DNA of 64,000 bases from assembly GCF_009793335.1 (NCBI RefSeq), contig NZ_WING01000001.1, positions 4,650,001 to 4,714,000 on the forward strand, written 5' to 3'. This DNA is from Actinomadura sp. J1-007. GTDB taxonomy: Bacteria; Actinomycetota; Actinomycetes; Streptosporangiales; Streptosporangiaceae. Shown one piece after another: positions 18,030 to 27,625 of this stretch. The notes beneath the pieces are model-generated. The model was given only the letters and a program-made list of their open reading frames with translations. It searched no databases and was not told the DNA's origin. The first letter of the stretch is position 1; each line of letters starts with the position of its first letter. Made by a program: the position numbers and the translations under genes.

Positions 18030-20500
18030 TGCTCGGACTCGTCCTGACGACCCTGCGGCACCGCAAGGCGGGCTTCGCCGGGGCGTTCCTCGCGCTGCTG
18101 TGCGCGGCGGCGCTCGTGTGCGCGTGCGGCGTCCTGCTCGACACCGGCCTGCGCGGCTCGGTCGCGCCCGAACGGTACGCGGGCGCGCCCGTCCTCGTGT
18201 CCGGCGACCAGTACGTGCGCCAGACGACGGTGAAGCGGAAGAAGGGCAAGGTCAAGACCAAACGCAAGGCCAAGGCGATCGCCGAGCGCGCCTGGCTGCC
18301 CGCCTCCGTGGCGGACCGGGTGCGCGGCGTCCCGGGCGTCCGGACGGTCGTGACCGAGGTGACGTTCCCGGCGGAGATCCCGGGGGCCGGGCGGGAGGGC
18401 CGCGAGTCGTGGGGGCACGGCTGGGAGTCGGCCGCGTTCACCCCGTTCACCCTCGCCTCCGGCCGCGCCCCGGCCGCGGGCGACGAGATCGTGATCGACG
18501 CGCGGACGGCCCGCGCCGCGCACCTGCGAACGGGGTCCCGCACGTCCGTGGCGTCCAGCGAGCCCGGCGCCTACCGCGTCGTCGGCGTCACGCGCCAGGC
18601 GCCCCGCCACCAGGCCGCGATCTTCTTCTCCACCGCGCGGGCCGCGCGGCTGGCCGGCCGTCCCGGCATGGTCAGCGCGATCGGCGTCTCACCGGCGTCC
18701 GCCGCGGACGCCGTCCGGGCCGCGCTGCGCGGCACCGGCGCGACCGTGCACACCGGCGACGGGCGCGGCAGGGCCGAGTTCCTCGGCGCGGAGAGCGCCC
18801 GGATCAAGCTGATCAGCATGGGCGGCGCCCTCGGCGGCACCGCCCTGCTCGTCGCGGTCCTCGTCGTCGCGGGCACGTTCGCGCTGTCGATCCAGCAGCG
18901 CGGACGGGAGCTCGCCCTGCTGCGCGCCGTCGCCGCCACGCCGCGGCAGATCCGCGCGATGATCGGCCGGGAGGCGCTGCTCGTCGGCGCCGCCGGAGGC
19001 GCCCTCGGCGCGCTCGCCGGGCTGCCGCTGGCGTTCTGGCTGCGCGACCGGTTCCGCGGCCTCGGCGCGCTGCCGCCGAACCTCGACCTCGTCGTCGGCC
19101 CGTTCCCCGTCGCCGCCGCCGCGGCCGCCACCGTCGCCGCCGCCTGGGCCGCCGCCCGCGTCTCCGCCCGCCGCACGTCCCGGATCCGCCCGGTCGAGGC
19201 GCTCGGCGACGCCGCGCTGCGCCCGGCCCGCCTGCCCACCGTCCGGGTCCTGGCCGGGCTCGGCTGCCTCGGCGGGGCCGCCGCCCTGACGGCCGTGCTG
19301 GCGTCCCTGCACACCGAGGCGGCCTCCAGCCCCGTCACGATGCTCACCGCGATCGTGTGGACGGTCGCCGTCGCGCTCCTCGGCCCGGCCGTCGCCCGCG
19401 CCGCCGCCGCGCTGCTCGCCGTCCCGCTCCGCGCCGCGCCGGTCGGCGGCCACCTCGCCGCCGCGAACCTCCGGACCGGGGCGCGCCGCCTCGCCTCCGT
19501 CATCACCCCGCTCACCCTGATGACGGGCCTCACCGCGACGATCCTGTTCGGCCAGACCACGATGGGCCATGCCGCGACGGAGCAGGCGGCGGACGGCACG
19601 CTCGCCGCGCACGTCCTCGGCCCGAAGGTCCCCGCCGGGACCGCCGAACGGGTCCGTTCCGCCCCCGGCGTCACCGCCGCGACCGAGGTCCTGCGCAGCA
19701 CCGTCCGCGTCGGCCTGGAGAACTACGGCGTCCAGGGCGTCACCCCCGAGGGCCTGTCCCGGACGATGGACCTCGGCGTCCGCTCCGGCTCCCTCGCGGG
19801 CCTGGACTCCGGAACGGCCGCGGTCAGCGAGACCGCCGCCGGACGCCTGGACGTCCGGCCGGGCGACCGGCTCCGCCTCACCCTCGGGGACGGCACGCCG
19901 TTTGCGCCCCGGGTCGTCGCCGTCTACGCGCGGGGCCTCGGGTTCGGCGACCTCACCGTCTCCCACGGCGTCCTCGCCGCGCACGTGGACGACCCGCGCG
20001 GCCTCCTCCTCGTCGCCGGAACGGCCCCCCGGTCCGTCCTCACCGGCGCGTCCGGCCCGGGGGCCGCCCCGCTCGCCCCGTCCGCCGTCGCCGAGGCCAA
20101 GGCCGCCGCGAACGCCGACGTCAACTACGTCGCGATGGGCCTGATCATCGCGTTCACCGCCATCGCCGTCGTCAACACGCTGGCCATGGCCACCTCCGAC
20201 CGGGCGCGCGAGTTCGCGCTGCTCCGCCTCGTCGGGACGACCCGCCGCCAGCTCTTCCGGATGCTCGGCCTGGAGACCCTCGCGGTCGTCCTGGTCGCGG
20301 CCGTCCTCGGCACGGCGATCGCGGCCGCCACCCTCTGCGCGTTCGCGTCCGGCATGACCGGCGGCCTGCCGCACGTCCCGCCCGCCGCGTACCTCGCGGT
20401 CGTCGCGTCGGCCGCGGCCCTGGCGCTCCTCGCCACGTTCCTCCCGGCCCGGCTGGCCCTGAGGCCGCCGCCCGCCACCACCATCAACACCCGCGAATGA
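18029..20500 (+). CDS. ABC transporter permease with two FtsX domains
   Basis: 823 residues from ATG 18029 (GTG 18026 is also possible). N-terminal membrane helix (about 12-34), large extracellular MacB-type periplasmic-core domain (to about 265), FtsX domain with three helices (about 265-385), two further helices, a second extracellular domain, and a second FtsX block (about 700-815) containing NTLAMATSDRAREFALLRLV. This ten-helix layout is the standard actinobacterial partner of MacB-like ATPases for antimicrobial-peptide or lipoprotein handling. The Lys-rich stretch VKRKKGKVKTKRKAKA in the first extracellular domain is unusual. Confidence 0.92.
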   Translation: MLGLVLTTLRHRKAGFAGAFLALLCAAALVCACGVLLDTGLRGSVAPERYAGAPVLVSGDQYVRQTTVKRKKGKVKTKRKAKAIAERAWLPASVADRVRGVPGVRTVVTEVTFPAEIPGAGREGRESWGHGWESAAFTPFTLASGRAPAAGDEIVIDARTARAAHLRTGSRTSVASSEPGAYRVVGVTRQAPRHQAAIFFSTARAARLAGRPGMVSAIGVSPASAADAVRAALRGTGATVHTGDGRGRAEFLGAESARIKLISMGGALGGTALLVAVLVVAGTFALSIQQRGRELALLRAVAATPRQIRAMIGREALLVGAAGGALGALAGLPLAFWLRDRFRGLGALPPNLDLVVGPFPVAAAAAATVAAAWAAARVSARRTSRIRPVEALGDAALRPARLPTVRVLAGLGCLGGAAALTAVLASLHTEAASSPVTMLTAIVWTVAVALLGPAVARAAAALLAVPLRAAPVGGHLAAANLRTGARRLASVITPLTLMTGLTATILFGQTTMGHAATEQAADGTLAAHVLGPKVPAGTAERVRSAPGVTAATEVLRSTVRVGLENYGVQGVTPEGLSRTMDLGVRSGSLAGLDSGTAAVSETAAGRLDVRPGDRLRLTLGDGTPFAPRVVAVYARGLGFGDLTVSHGVLAAHVDDPRGLLLVAGTAPRSVLTGASGPGAAPLAPSAVAEAKAAANADVNYVAMGLIIAFTAIAVVNTLAMATSDRAREFALLRLVGTTRRQLFRMLGLETLAVVLVAAVLGTAIAAATLCAFASGMTGGLPHVPPAAYLAVVASAAALALLATFLPARLALRPPPATTINTRE

Positions 20501-20515
20501 CCCCTGCGGCACGCC

Positions 20516-20531
20516 GCCCGCCGCGGCGGGC
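20516..20531. terminator. Perfect 16-base palindrome between convergent genes
   Basis: GCCCGCCGCGGCGGGC in the 36-base gap between the permease and the convergent TPR NTPase gene. It may act as a bidirectional terminator. Confidence 0.4.
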
Positions 20532-20536
20532 CCGGC

Positions 20537-23430
20537 CTACGCGGGAACGGTGCCCGTCTCCGTTCTCCGAGGGCCGGGCTCCGCCGCGGCGATGCGCCCG
20601 CCCGGCTCCACCCCGTAGCGGACGATCCGCGACGCCTCGTCCCGCCGTCCCGCCGCCCTCAGCAGCGCCGCCGCCAGCGCCAGCGCGCCGGAGTCGTCGT
20701 CGTCGGAGTCCAGCGTCGCCATCCCGGCCTCCGCCCGCGCAGGTAGTACCGGAGCGCCTCCTCCGGCCGCCCGGTGTCGCGCAGCAGGTTCGCCAGCCAG
20801 GTCAGCGCGGCGAGGTCGCCCTCCTCCACCCGCGAACGCAGCCACGCCAGCGCCTCGTCCTCCCGGCCGTCCTCCAGGTACAGGTCGATCACCCACCGCA
20901 GCGCCGCCTCCCCGCCGCCGCTCTCGGCGCGCGAACGCAGCCACGCGAGTGCCCGCTCCGCCTGCCCGCCGCGGCGCAGGACGCGCGCCACCTGCCAGAC
21001 CGCGTCCCCGTCGCCCCGTTCGGCGGCGGAGCGGTAGCAGGCGACCGCGTCGTCCGTACGGCCCGCGGCGCGCAGCAGCTCCGCCTTGTGGCGCAGCTCC
21101 GCGACACCCAGGTCGCCGTCGAACGACTCGTACGCCGCGATCGCCTCCGCCGTCTCGCCGCGCTCGTGCAGCAGGGACGCGAGCAGTCGCAGCGCCGCCG
21201 CGTCCCGGGGGCCACCGGCGGACGTCCGGGCCCTGAGCCAGGCGTCCGCCTCCCGCCCCCGGCCGATCCGCATGAGCTCGTGCACCGCGAGTACCAGCGC
21301 CCCGGCGTCGCCGGCGTCCGCCAGCGCGCGGAGCCACCGGACCCCTTCCTCGTCGCGCGACTCCGCAGGCCACAGCTTCAGCGCACTCCTCAAGGCTCCG
21401 GCATCGCCCTTCTCGGCCGCGCGCCTGTAGCGGTCGAACGCCTCGGCGTGCCGTTCCGCCTGTTCGAGCCACCGCGCCGTGGTCCGCAGCACGCCCGGGT
21501 TCGCGGAGCCGGACGCGAGGGCCAGCTCGATCGCGCCGTCGAGGTCGCCGTTCCGCGCCCGGCGCGTCGCGACGCGGAACGTGTCGGGCACGTCGCTCTC
21601 GGGCCCGTGGTCCCCGGGACGCCGCGCGTGCAGGTCGGCCAGCCACGCCAGCGCCGCCTTGTCCTCCATCAGGTCCATCGCCTGGTGGCGCGCGGCCTTG
21701 TCCCCGGCCTCCGCCGCCGCCTTCAGGACTTCGAGCGCCTCGTCCGGCCGCCCGCACTCCAGCAGCAGCTCGCCGACGCGCCCGAGCGTCTCGGCGTCGC
21801 CCGTCGCCGCCGCCCGCCGCAGGCACGCCGACGCGTCCTTCCCCTCCCCGGCCGCCAGGTACATCTCCGCCGCGTGCGTCAGGGCGTACGGCATACCGCC
21901 CGCCGCCGCCAGCTCGTACGAGGTGAACGCCTCGCCGGTCCGCCCCGCCTCGCGCAGCACCTCCGCCGCCCGCGTCCACGCGTACGGGTCGCCGCCCTGC
22001 CCCGCCCGCCGGTAGAACGGCAGCGCCTCGTCCGGACGGCCCGCGCCGCACAGCAGGTCGCCCGCCCACAGCATCGCGTCCGTGGCGGGCGGCGCGGACT
22101 CGCCCGCGGCCCGGTAGAAGCGCAGCGCGTACCCGTACAGCCCCCGCCGCTGGGCCTGCCTGCCGAGCCTCGTCAGGTCGCCGCCCTTCGCGTGGCGCAG
22201 CAGCGCCCGCCACAGCGACTCGGGCACCGGCACCGTCCGCCGCCACGCCTGCCCGGTCTGCTCCAGGTAGTCCGCCAGCCGGTACCGCGGCTCGCCGTCG
22301 TCCGGTTCGCCCGGGACGGGCCGCACGGGGGACAGCGGCGCGCGGGCGCCCCGGCACGGCCGGTGGTCGGTGACGTGCCTGAACGCCTCGTCCACCCAGC
22401 GGTCGTCGCCGTCGAGCGTGTCCCACTCCTGCCGGGACAGGTAGCCGTGCACGGCGTCCAGGAGGAGCGAGCGCGGCAGCAGCGGGCCGTGCCCGAGGCG
22501 GCGCGCGTCGATCGCCGCGTCCATCAGCGCCCTCGCGGCGGCCGAGGCCGTGCCGTACCGCCTCTTGAGCGCGGGGCCGCCCGCCAGGTACTGGGTCAGG
22601 TGCCCGTCCGGCTCCTTCTCCAGCGCCTCCGCGATCCGGGGGTCGGCGCGGGACGCGGCGAGGGCCTGGTGCAGGTCCGCGGGGGAGAACCTCTTCGGCA
22701 CGAGGATCTCGGTGCCCGCGAGCAGCTTGCGCGCCCGCGCGTGCGGGTCCTCGTCGGGCGAGGCGTACTCGGTGAGCGTGTTCCAGTGCCTCGGCCAGAT
22801 CGTGCCGAGCACCAGCACGGGGCCGCGCCCGGGGTCGCGGAGCAGGTCGCGCAGCTCCGCGGCCACCTCCTCCCGCACCCGGTCGACGGGCGCCAGCAGG
22901 TAGTCCTGGATGTCGTTCAGCCACACCACCGTGCGCGGGGCGCAGAGCCCGACGCCGGCGAGCACCGCCGCGGCCGGGTCGGGCGCGTTCGGGTGCCACA
23001 GCCGCCAGCCCTCCGGCAGCGCCCGCAGCGCCTCCCAGCAGGCGCGGGTCTTGCCCGTCGCCGACTCGCCGACGAGGATCGCCATGGTGCTCGTCCGCGC
23101 CGCCCGCGCCAGCCGCGCCGCGAGGACGTCGTCGTGGGGGCGCCGGACGTAGGCGGGCAGCACGGGCAGCCCGGCGACCCCGCTCTCGATCGCGGGGTGC
23201 ACGTCCAGGTCGAACGGGTCGGTCCAGTCGGCGATCGGACGCCCGAGACGTCCGGCCACCCCTTCGGACTCCGCCACGTTCGACGCCTCCGCTGACGCTC
23301 CTCGGCCGCCCGGGGCGTTCGGCACGCCCGGCGACCCGTCCCTGCCCGTTCCCCCCGCGGTCACGGCCGCCCGCCGCGCCGCCCCCTCCGCCACGTCGCC
23401 GCGTCCCGTCCGGACGGGACCGGGCGGCAC
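20537..23430 (-). pseudogene. P-loop NTPase with long TPR/Sel1-like repeat array; one-base frameshift near its 3' end
   Basis: Starts at 23430, five bases after the cyclase-fold gene. P-loop AILVGESATGKTRACWEAL (about 115) and Walker B TVVWLNDIQDYL (about 165) form a STAND-like ATPase. From about residue 400 onward there are some fifteen short helical repeats of the type AGRTDDAVACYRSAAERGD. At about 20735 the frame leaves the repeat pattern (YYLRG, then Arg/Trp-rich sequence), while the neighbouring frame continues AEAGMATLDSDDDDSGALAL to a stop at 20537. One added base near CCC 20734-20736 joins them into about 965 residues. Paired with a nucleotide-cyclase homologue it looks like a signal-transduction or immunity module; the function is unknown. 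Confidence 0.75.
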
Positions 23431-23434
23431 CGGC

Positions 23435-24130
23435 TCAGGTCTGCCCCCTCTCGGACTGTTCGAGGAAGGACCGTTCGAGGAACGACGGGACGCGCGGGCC
23501 GGTGCCCAGCAGCGGCTGGCCCGGCCGCGGCGGCTGCGCCGAGCCCCGCCCCGGCCCGTTCCCGATCAGGATGTAGCCGCGGAACGCCGTGCCCTTGGCC
23601 GTCACCTTGATCGGCGCGAACGCGTCCTGCGGCAGCGACGTGAACCCCGTCCGCACCACGTCCTCGTACAGCGAGTCCGACACGATGAGCGCGAGGTCCC
23701 GTCCGGGATCGTCCGTGAGGAGCCTGCGCAAAGGCGTGGCGTCGAGCAGCCGCTGCACGACGATCGGCGCGTCGCCCGCGGGGCCGAAGGGCCCGGCCGT
23801 CAGGGTTCCGTGATGGAGCGCGACCCGCAGCCTCAGCCGCGGCCGGCCCGGCGTGCGCGCGTTGATCCGCCTCAGCTCGTCCGACAGCCGGGCGGTGAAA
23901 CCGCCCACGACCACCGACGGGTCGATGTCCTCCGGCAGGAGGCTCAGCTCCCCGTCGCCGCCGACCTGCCGCTGCCAGCGGTTCGGCTCCAGGCCGGCGA
24001 GGCGCGCGGCGCGGTCGAGCGCGTCCGTCAGGTCGCGCTGGGCGTTGAGCTGCTCGCGGGTGTCGAGCTTGCTGTACGCCTGGATGTCGACGGCGACGAG
24101 CACGCGGTAGACCAGGTGGCCATCACTCAC
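23435..24130 (-). CDS. Class III nucleotide-cyclase-fold protein
   Basis: 231 residues from GTG 24130 (GAGG upstream). Both metal-binding Asp positions of class III cyclases are present: LVAVDIQAYSKLD (about 13) and QVGGDGELSLLPE (about 60-72), followed by RLRLRVALHHGTLTAG. The C-terminal ~40 residues are Pro/Arg-rich. A cyclic-nucleotide product is possible but the substrate-selecting residues could not be judged. It is immediately upstream of, and surely cotranscribed with, the TPR NTPase. In actinomycetes this domain commonly sits beside STAND NTPases, which suggests a sensor/effector pair. Confidence 0.75.
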   Translation of the reverse strand: MSDGHLVYRVLVAVDIQAYSKLDTREQLNAQRDLTDALDRAARLAGLEPNRWQRQVGGDGELSLLPEDIDPSVVVGGFTARLSDELRRINARTPGRPRLRLRVALHHGTLTAGPFGPAGDAPIVVQRLLDATPLRRLLTDDPGRDLALIVSDSLYEDVVRTGFTSLPQDAFAPIKVTAKGTAFRGYILIGNGPGRGSAQPPRPGQPLLGTGPRVPSFLERSFLEQSERGQT

Positions 24131-24227
24131 ACCGTTGCCTCGGCCTTTCTTCCCGGAACGGGCTCCCCCTCCAGAGTGCAGCAAAGCGGCGGAGTTGTCT
24201 GCACCCCGTGACGCGGACGGCCCGCGC

Positions 24228-25448
24228 TCACCCGGCCCACCGCCCGGTCAGGAAGGTGACGGCGAAGACGGTCGACAGCGGCGCGACGAGGCAGAGGTAG
24301 AACGCGGTGAAGCGCCGCGAGCGCAGGCTCCACGCGGCCAGGACGATCCACAGCGGCCACCACAGGAGGGTGGCCCGGGGAACGGACATGTACCAGTAGG
24401 ACGTGCCCAGCGCCCACAGGCTGAGGCCGATGTAAACGGCCTCGGGCCAGCGGCGCCGCCACAGCAGCAGCCCGAGCAGGAGCAGCCCGAGGACCATGGC
24501 CAGGAGTTCGGCCTGCCACATGAAGGCGAATCCCGTTCTCTGGACGTGGCCGAACGCCGGACGCCAGGTGTTGGCCCAGGCGTCCCAGGGGGCGTGGAAG
24601 TCGCGGTACCAGCCGCGTGCCTGCGCGTGCCTCCACGCCTTCCAGTCACCGGTGCGCGCGTGCAGGTACCAGAAGTACAGGGCCACCGGCAGGGCGGGCA
24701 GCGCCAGCCACGGCAGGGCGCGCCACTGCCGGGGCGTGCGGACGGTGAGCACGAAGTGCACGGCGATGGCGGCGGCGAGGAACAGCCCGCTGATGCGTAC
24801 GGACGAGGCCAGGGCGGTCAGCAGGGCGGCGAGGGGCCAGTGGCGGCGCTGGGCCGCGAGCCAGGCGGGCAGGGCCAGCGCGAGGAAGACCGCCTCGGTG
24901 TACCCGGCGGCCAGGAAGATCGCGCACGGGGAGCACAGCAGGAACAGCACGGCCCGCCGTCCCGCGTCCGCGTCGGGCAGGTGCAGCCGGGCGATCCGGC
25001 CGAGCGCCACGACCGCGACGGCCCCGGCGGCGAACGAGATCAGCAGCCCCGCCGCGGCCCAGTCCGGCACGACGGCGTGGACGGCCCGCAGCACGAGCGG
25101 GAAGCCCGGGAAGAACGCCTCCCGGTTGTCCCAGCCGTTCTGCCAGGGACCGGCCTGCCCCGGGAAGTAGCCGTCCCGCGCGATGTGCAGGTAGTGCACC
25201 CAGTCCCACCGCTGGAACGGCGCGAGGACGGGCCCGGGAGCACGGGCGCCGGGGGAGGCGGGGAACAGCCACCGGGCGCAGTACGCGATGACCCAGACGC
25301 CCATCCGGGTCAGCAGGTACAGCCACAGCACCTCGCGGTCGGCGGAGTCCAGCGTGAACGGCGCCGACCACCGGCGGCGCGGAGCGTCCGGCAGTTCCCG
25401 CGTGCCGGAGGGGACGGTCTCGCTCGTCTGGAGCGATGAAAGGGACAT
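24228..25448 (-). CDS. PIG-V-like mannosyltransferase, multi-pass membrane protein
   Basis: 406 residues from ATG 25448; GTG 25487 is an upstream alternative and neither has a strong Shine-Dalgarno. About nine membrane helices. The first extracytoplasmic loop carries QRWDWVHYLHIARDGYF, then NREAFFPGFPLVLR, which match the acidic and aromatic loop motifs of GT-C enzymes of the PIG-V / GPI-mannosyltransferase-2 type. Those use polyprenyl-phosphate mannose to glycosylate lipids or proteins on the outer face of the membrane. Downstream of a sigma factor and a membrane protein on the same strand, possibly one transcript. The acceptor is unknown. Confidence 0.82.
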   Translation of the reverse strand: MSLSSLQTSETVPSGTRELPDAPRRRWSAPFTLDSADREVLWLYLLTRMGVWVIAYCARWLFPASPGARAPGPVLAPFQRWDWVHYLHIARDGYFPGQAGPWQNGWDNREAFFPGFPLVLRAVHAVVPDWAAAGLLISFAAGAVAVVALGRIARLHLPDADAGRRAVLFLLCSPCAIFLAAGYTEAVFLALALPAWLAAQRRHWPLAALLTALASSVRISGLFLAAAIAVHFVLTVRTPRQWRALPWLALPALPVALYFWYLHARTGDWKAWRHAQARGWYRDFHAPWDAWANTWRPAFGHVQRTGFAFMWQAELLAMVLGLLLLGLLLWRRRWPEAVYIGLSLWALGTSYWYMSVPRATLLWWPLWIVLAAWSLRSRRFTAFYLCLVAPLSTVFAVTFLTGRWAG

Positions 25449-25508
25449 TTCAGACTTTCTTGGCTGTGTGCGGCCATGCGGAACCACCCGGTGACGAGAC
25501 GGAGGGGA

Positions 25509-25963
25509 TCAGGGCATGGTCGTGCCCGCCCCGTGGGACGGCGGCGGCGACGAGGAGGACCGCGCCGACGTGGCGGGCGGCCGGGTTTCGGTGTCGGTCG
25601 GAGTGGGGTTGTGTCCCGCCCTGCCGCGGCTGGGCGGAGCGCTGCCGGACGGGTGCGCGTCGGTGGAGTGAGGCGAGGGCGGGAACGTCGGGGACAGCCG
25701 GGGGAGGGGGGCGGCTGCTCCTGGGGAGAGGGATTGGTGGCCGGAACGACCGGGGTCCGCCCGTCCGGCAGCAGCGCGGCCACACTCGCACCGCCGCCGC
25801 CGAGCACCAGGCACGCGCCCACCGCGAGACCGGCGACCCGGCGCCGCCGGGCCCGCCTCCCGCGCTCGGTGATCCGTTCGACCGGCGCGACGACAGCGCG
25901 GGCCTTCCCGGCGTCGGCCGCCCGCTGGAACAGGGACCGCAGCGGGTCGTGGGAGTCAGGCAC
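25509..25963 (-). CDS. Membrane-anchored partner of the SigE-type sigma factor, apparent frameshift
   Basis: GTG 25963 lies inside the end of the sigma-factor gene (GTGCCTGA overlap) behind GAGGAGG. An N-terminal cytoplasmic region SHDPLRSLFQRAADAGKAR, basic stretch and one membrane helix (about 45-67) precede a Pro/Ser/Thr-rich tail. In the starting frame the tail turns Arg-rich and would run deep into the mannosyltransferase gene. One C added to the six-C run at 25706-25711 (read on the minus strand) instead gives a Ser/Thr/Pro tail ending at 25509, about 151 residues. Position and topology suggest a sigma-factor regulator, though it lacks a recognisable zinc anti-sigma motif. Confidence 0.55.
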
Positions 25964-26456
25964 CGGGAACCTCCTCAATGCGCGGATCGTGCAGGCGTCG
26001 GGCGAGCGCGCTCCGCCCGCGGACCAGGTGGGTCTTGACCGTGCTGGCGGACAGGCCGGTCTCGCGCGCGATCTGCTCGACGGTGAGATCGCACAGGTAG
26101 TGCAGGGCCAGCGTGCGGCGCTGCTGGGCGGGGAGCTCCCGCAACGCCTCCACCAGCACGACCTGCTCCGGATCGGGCCCCTCCACGGGCGGCGGGACGC
26201 CCCGGTGCCGCCAGGCGTCCGCCGTGCGCCGCCGGAAACGCCACCGGCTCACCGCCAGCCGCCAGGCGACCGTGCGGATCCACGCCTCCGGCCGGCCGTC
26301 CCAGTCGAGCTGCCGCCTCCGGCTCCACCCCCGGACGAACGCCTCCTGCACGACGTCCTGCGCCTCGTGCAGATCGCCCACCATCACGTACAACTGCCCC
26401 GTGAGACGCGTAACCGTCTGGGCGTAGAACTCTTCGAACTCCTCAACGGTCAACAA
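25956..26456 (-). CDS. RNA polymerase sigma factor, SigE family (ECF)
   Basis: 166 residues. Region 2: EFEEFYAQTVTRLTGQLYVM, then DLHEAQDVVQEAFVRGW. Region 4: LRELPAQQRRTLALHYLCDL, then IARETGLSASTVKTHLVRG. This is the streptomycete-type SigE-family ECF group (about 170 residues, followed by a one-helix membrane protein). It directs RNA polymerase to a small regulon, probably for the envelope; the mannosyltransferase downstream could be a target or operon partner. Start ATG 26456. Confidence 0.92.
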   Translation of the reverse strand: MLTVEEFEEFYAQTVTRLTGQLYVMVGDLHEAQDVVQEAFVRGWSRRRQLDWDGRPEAWIRTVAWRLAVSRWRFRRRTADAWRHRGVPPPVEGPDPEQVVLVEALRELPAQQRRTLALHYLCDLTVEQIARETGLSASTVKTHLVRGRSALARRLHDPRIEEVPGA

Positions 26457-26787
26457 CCACTCCCCGGATCTCTAGCCTCAAGCGACATACGCCCACCCCC
26501 ACCCCTCCGGTCGACACCACCCCCAAAAAACCCAAAGTGACCCCCCTCACACCCCCACCGCCGCCCCCGGCCGCCCGTCCGTCGGCATGTTTCGTCGCCG
26601 CGCCGGCCCGTGATCGCCGGCCCGCCGACCTGCGCCTCGTCCGCCTGCTGCCAGCCTTCGGGCGGCATCCTGATATATCCGGCGGGTCGTCGGCGGCACA
26701 TGCTATGTCGGGCGGTGACCTGCGCGTTCCTGGGGCTTCGCGGGAAAGCGGTGGTGGGTGGGGGCGCCGTGGCGGAAGATCGGCTTT
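26457..26787. other. Intergenic region between divergent genes
   Basis: 331 bases upstream of the sigma-factor gene and of an unknown gene on the plus strand. A C-rich start, with TATATCC at about 26673 as the only AT-rich point. No gene or clear operator seen. Confidence 0.5.
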
Positions 26788-27270
26788 ATGGAAACGGTCG
26801 TCCAGTGGGTGCGGACCTCGTGGACGAAGCGGTCCCGCGGCCATCCCGGGGCCGACCGCCGGAACGCCGCGCCGACGTCGTTCCGGCTGCCGTCCATGCG
26901 GGCGCCGTTCGTCCACGAGGTCTTCCTGAACGAGCGCGATGACTTCCGGCCCCGGTTCGAGGCCCGGCCCGGCCTGCCGGACCGGTCCACAGGGTGCGGG
27001 GTGTCACTCCGGGAGGAGGACGGGCTCCTGCTGGTCGAGCTGGTGGCATCGCCCTACGGAATGCCGCGCAGGTGGCGGCGTCCGCCGGTGGTGCGCGTCG
27101 CCGACGGCGAATGGCTGCGCTGGAGCATCAACTACCGGTTCGCCGGAACGAACGGCGGCGAGTGGTCCTACAGGCTCGACACCTTCAACGTCGCCCACGG
27201 CACAACGTCCGCCGACGTCTTCCTCGGCGCCCCCACACGCCACGTCGACGAACTGGCCGCGCTGCGCTGA
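26788..27270 (+). CDS. Protein of unknown function
   Basis: 160 residues from ATG 26788 (GGAAG upstream); a shorter start at MRAPFVHEVF is possible. Hydrophilic, without signal peptide or membrane helix; coherent coding-type sequence such as DGLLLVELVASPYGMPRRW and WLRWSINYRFAGTNGGEWSY, which suggests a small beta-rich domain. Not recognised. It ends 36 bases before the SepF-like gene and may share its transcript. Confidence 0.6.
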   Translation: METVVQWVRTSWTKRSRGHPGADRRNAAPTSFRLPSMRAPFVHEVFLNERDDFRPRFEARPGLPDRSTGCGVSLREEDGLLLVELVASPYGMPRRWRRPPVVRVADGEWLRWSINYRFAGTNGGEWSYRLDTFNVAHGTTSADVFLGAPTRHVDELAALR

Positions 27271-27306
27271 GCTTGACGCGGCGCGCAGGGCGGGCAGACT
27301 GATGCG

Positions 27307-27549
27307 GTGGTCAAGACGCTGCGTCCCAAGGACTACAACGAGGTCTTCTATGTCGGGCACTTCTTCCGCAAGGACGTGCCCGTCGTCATGGATCTGTCGT
27401 CCATGAGCGACACCGACGCCAAACCGCTGGTCGACTTCGCCGCCGGGCTGGTGATCGGACGCGACGGCGCGATGGAACGCGTCGCCGAGAAGGTGTTCCT
27501 GCTGCTGCCGCCCGGCTGGACCGCCGCCGCGCACGTGCCCGTCCGCTGA
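27307..27549 (+). CDS. SepF-like cell division protein
   Basis: 80 residues from GTG 27307. Nearly the whole protein is the SepF core: VKTLRPKDYNEVFYVGHFF, then KDVPVVMDLSSMSDTDAKPL, VDFAAGLVIGRDG and KVFLLLPPG. SepF links FtsZ filaments to the membrane. The N-terminal membrane-binding helix of canonical SepF is missing and the gene is far from the dcw cluster, so this is one of the short SepF paralogues of actinomycetes; a direct role in septation is not certain. Confidence 0.85.
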   Translation: MVKTLRPKDYNEVFYVGHFFRKDVPVVMDLSSMSDTDAKPLVDFAAGLVIGRDGAMERVAEKVFLLLPPGWTAAAHVPVR

Positions 27550-27625
27550 TGCCCCGTTCATGGTGAGCCAGGATGCGGGCGGCCCGCGGCCGGGACCGGC
27601 GTACGGTGCGGGAACGGGGCGGCCC

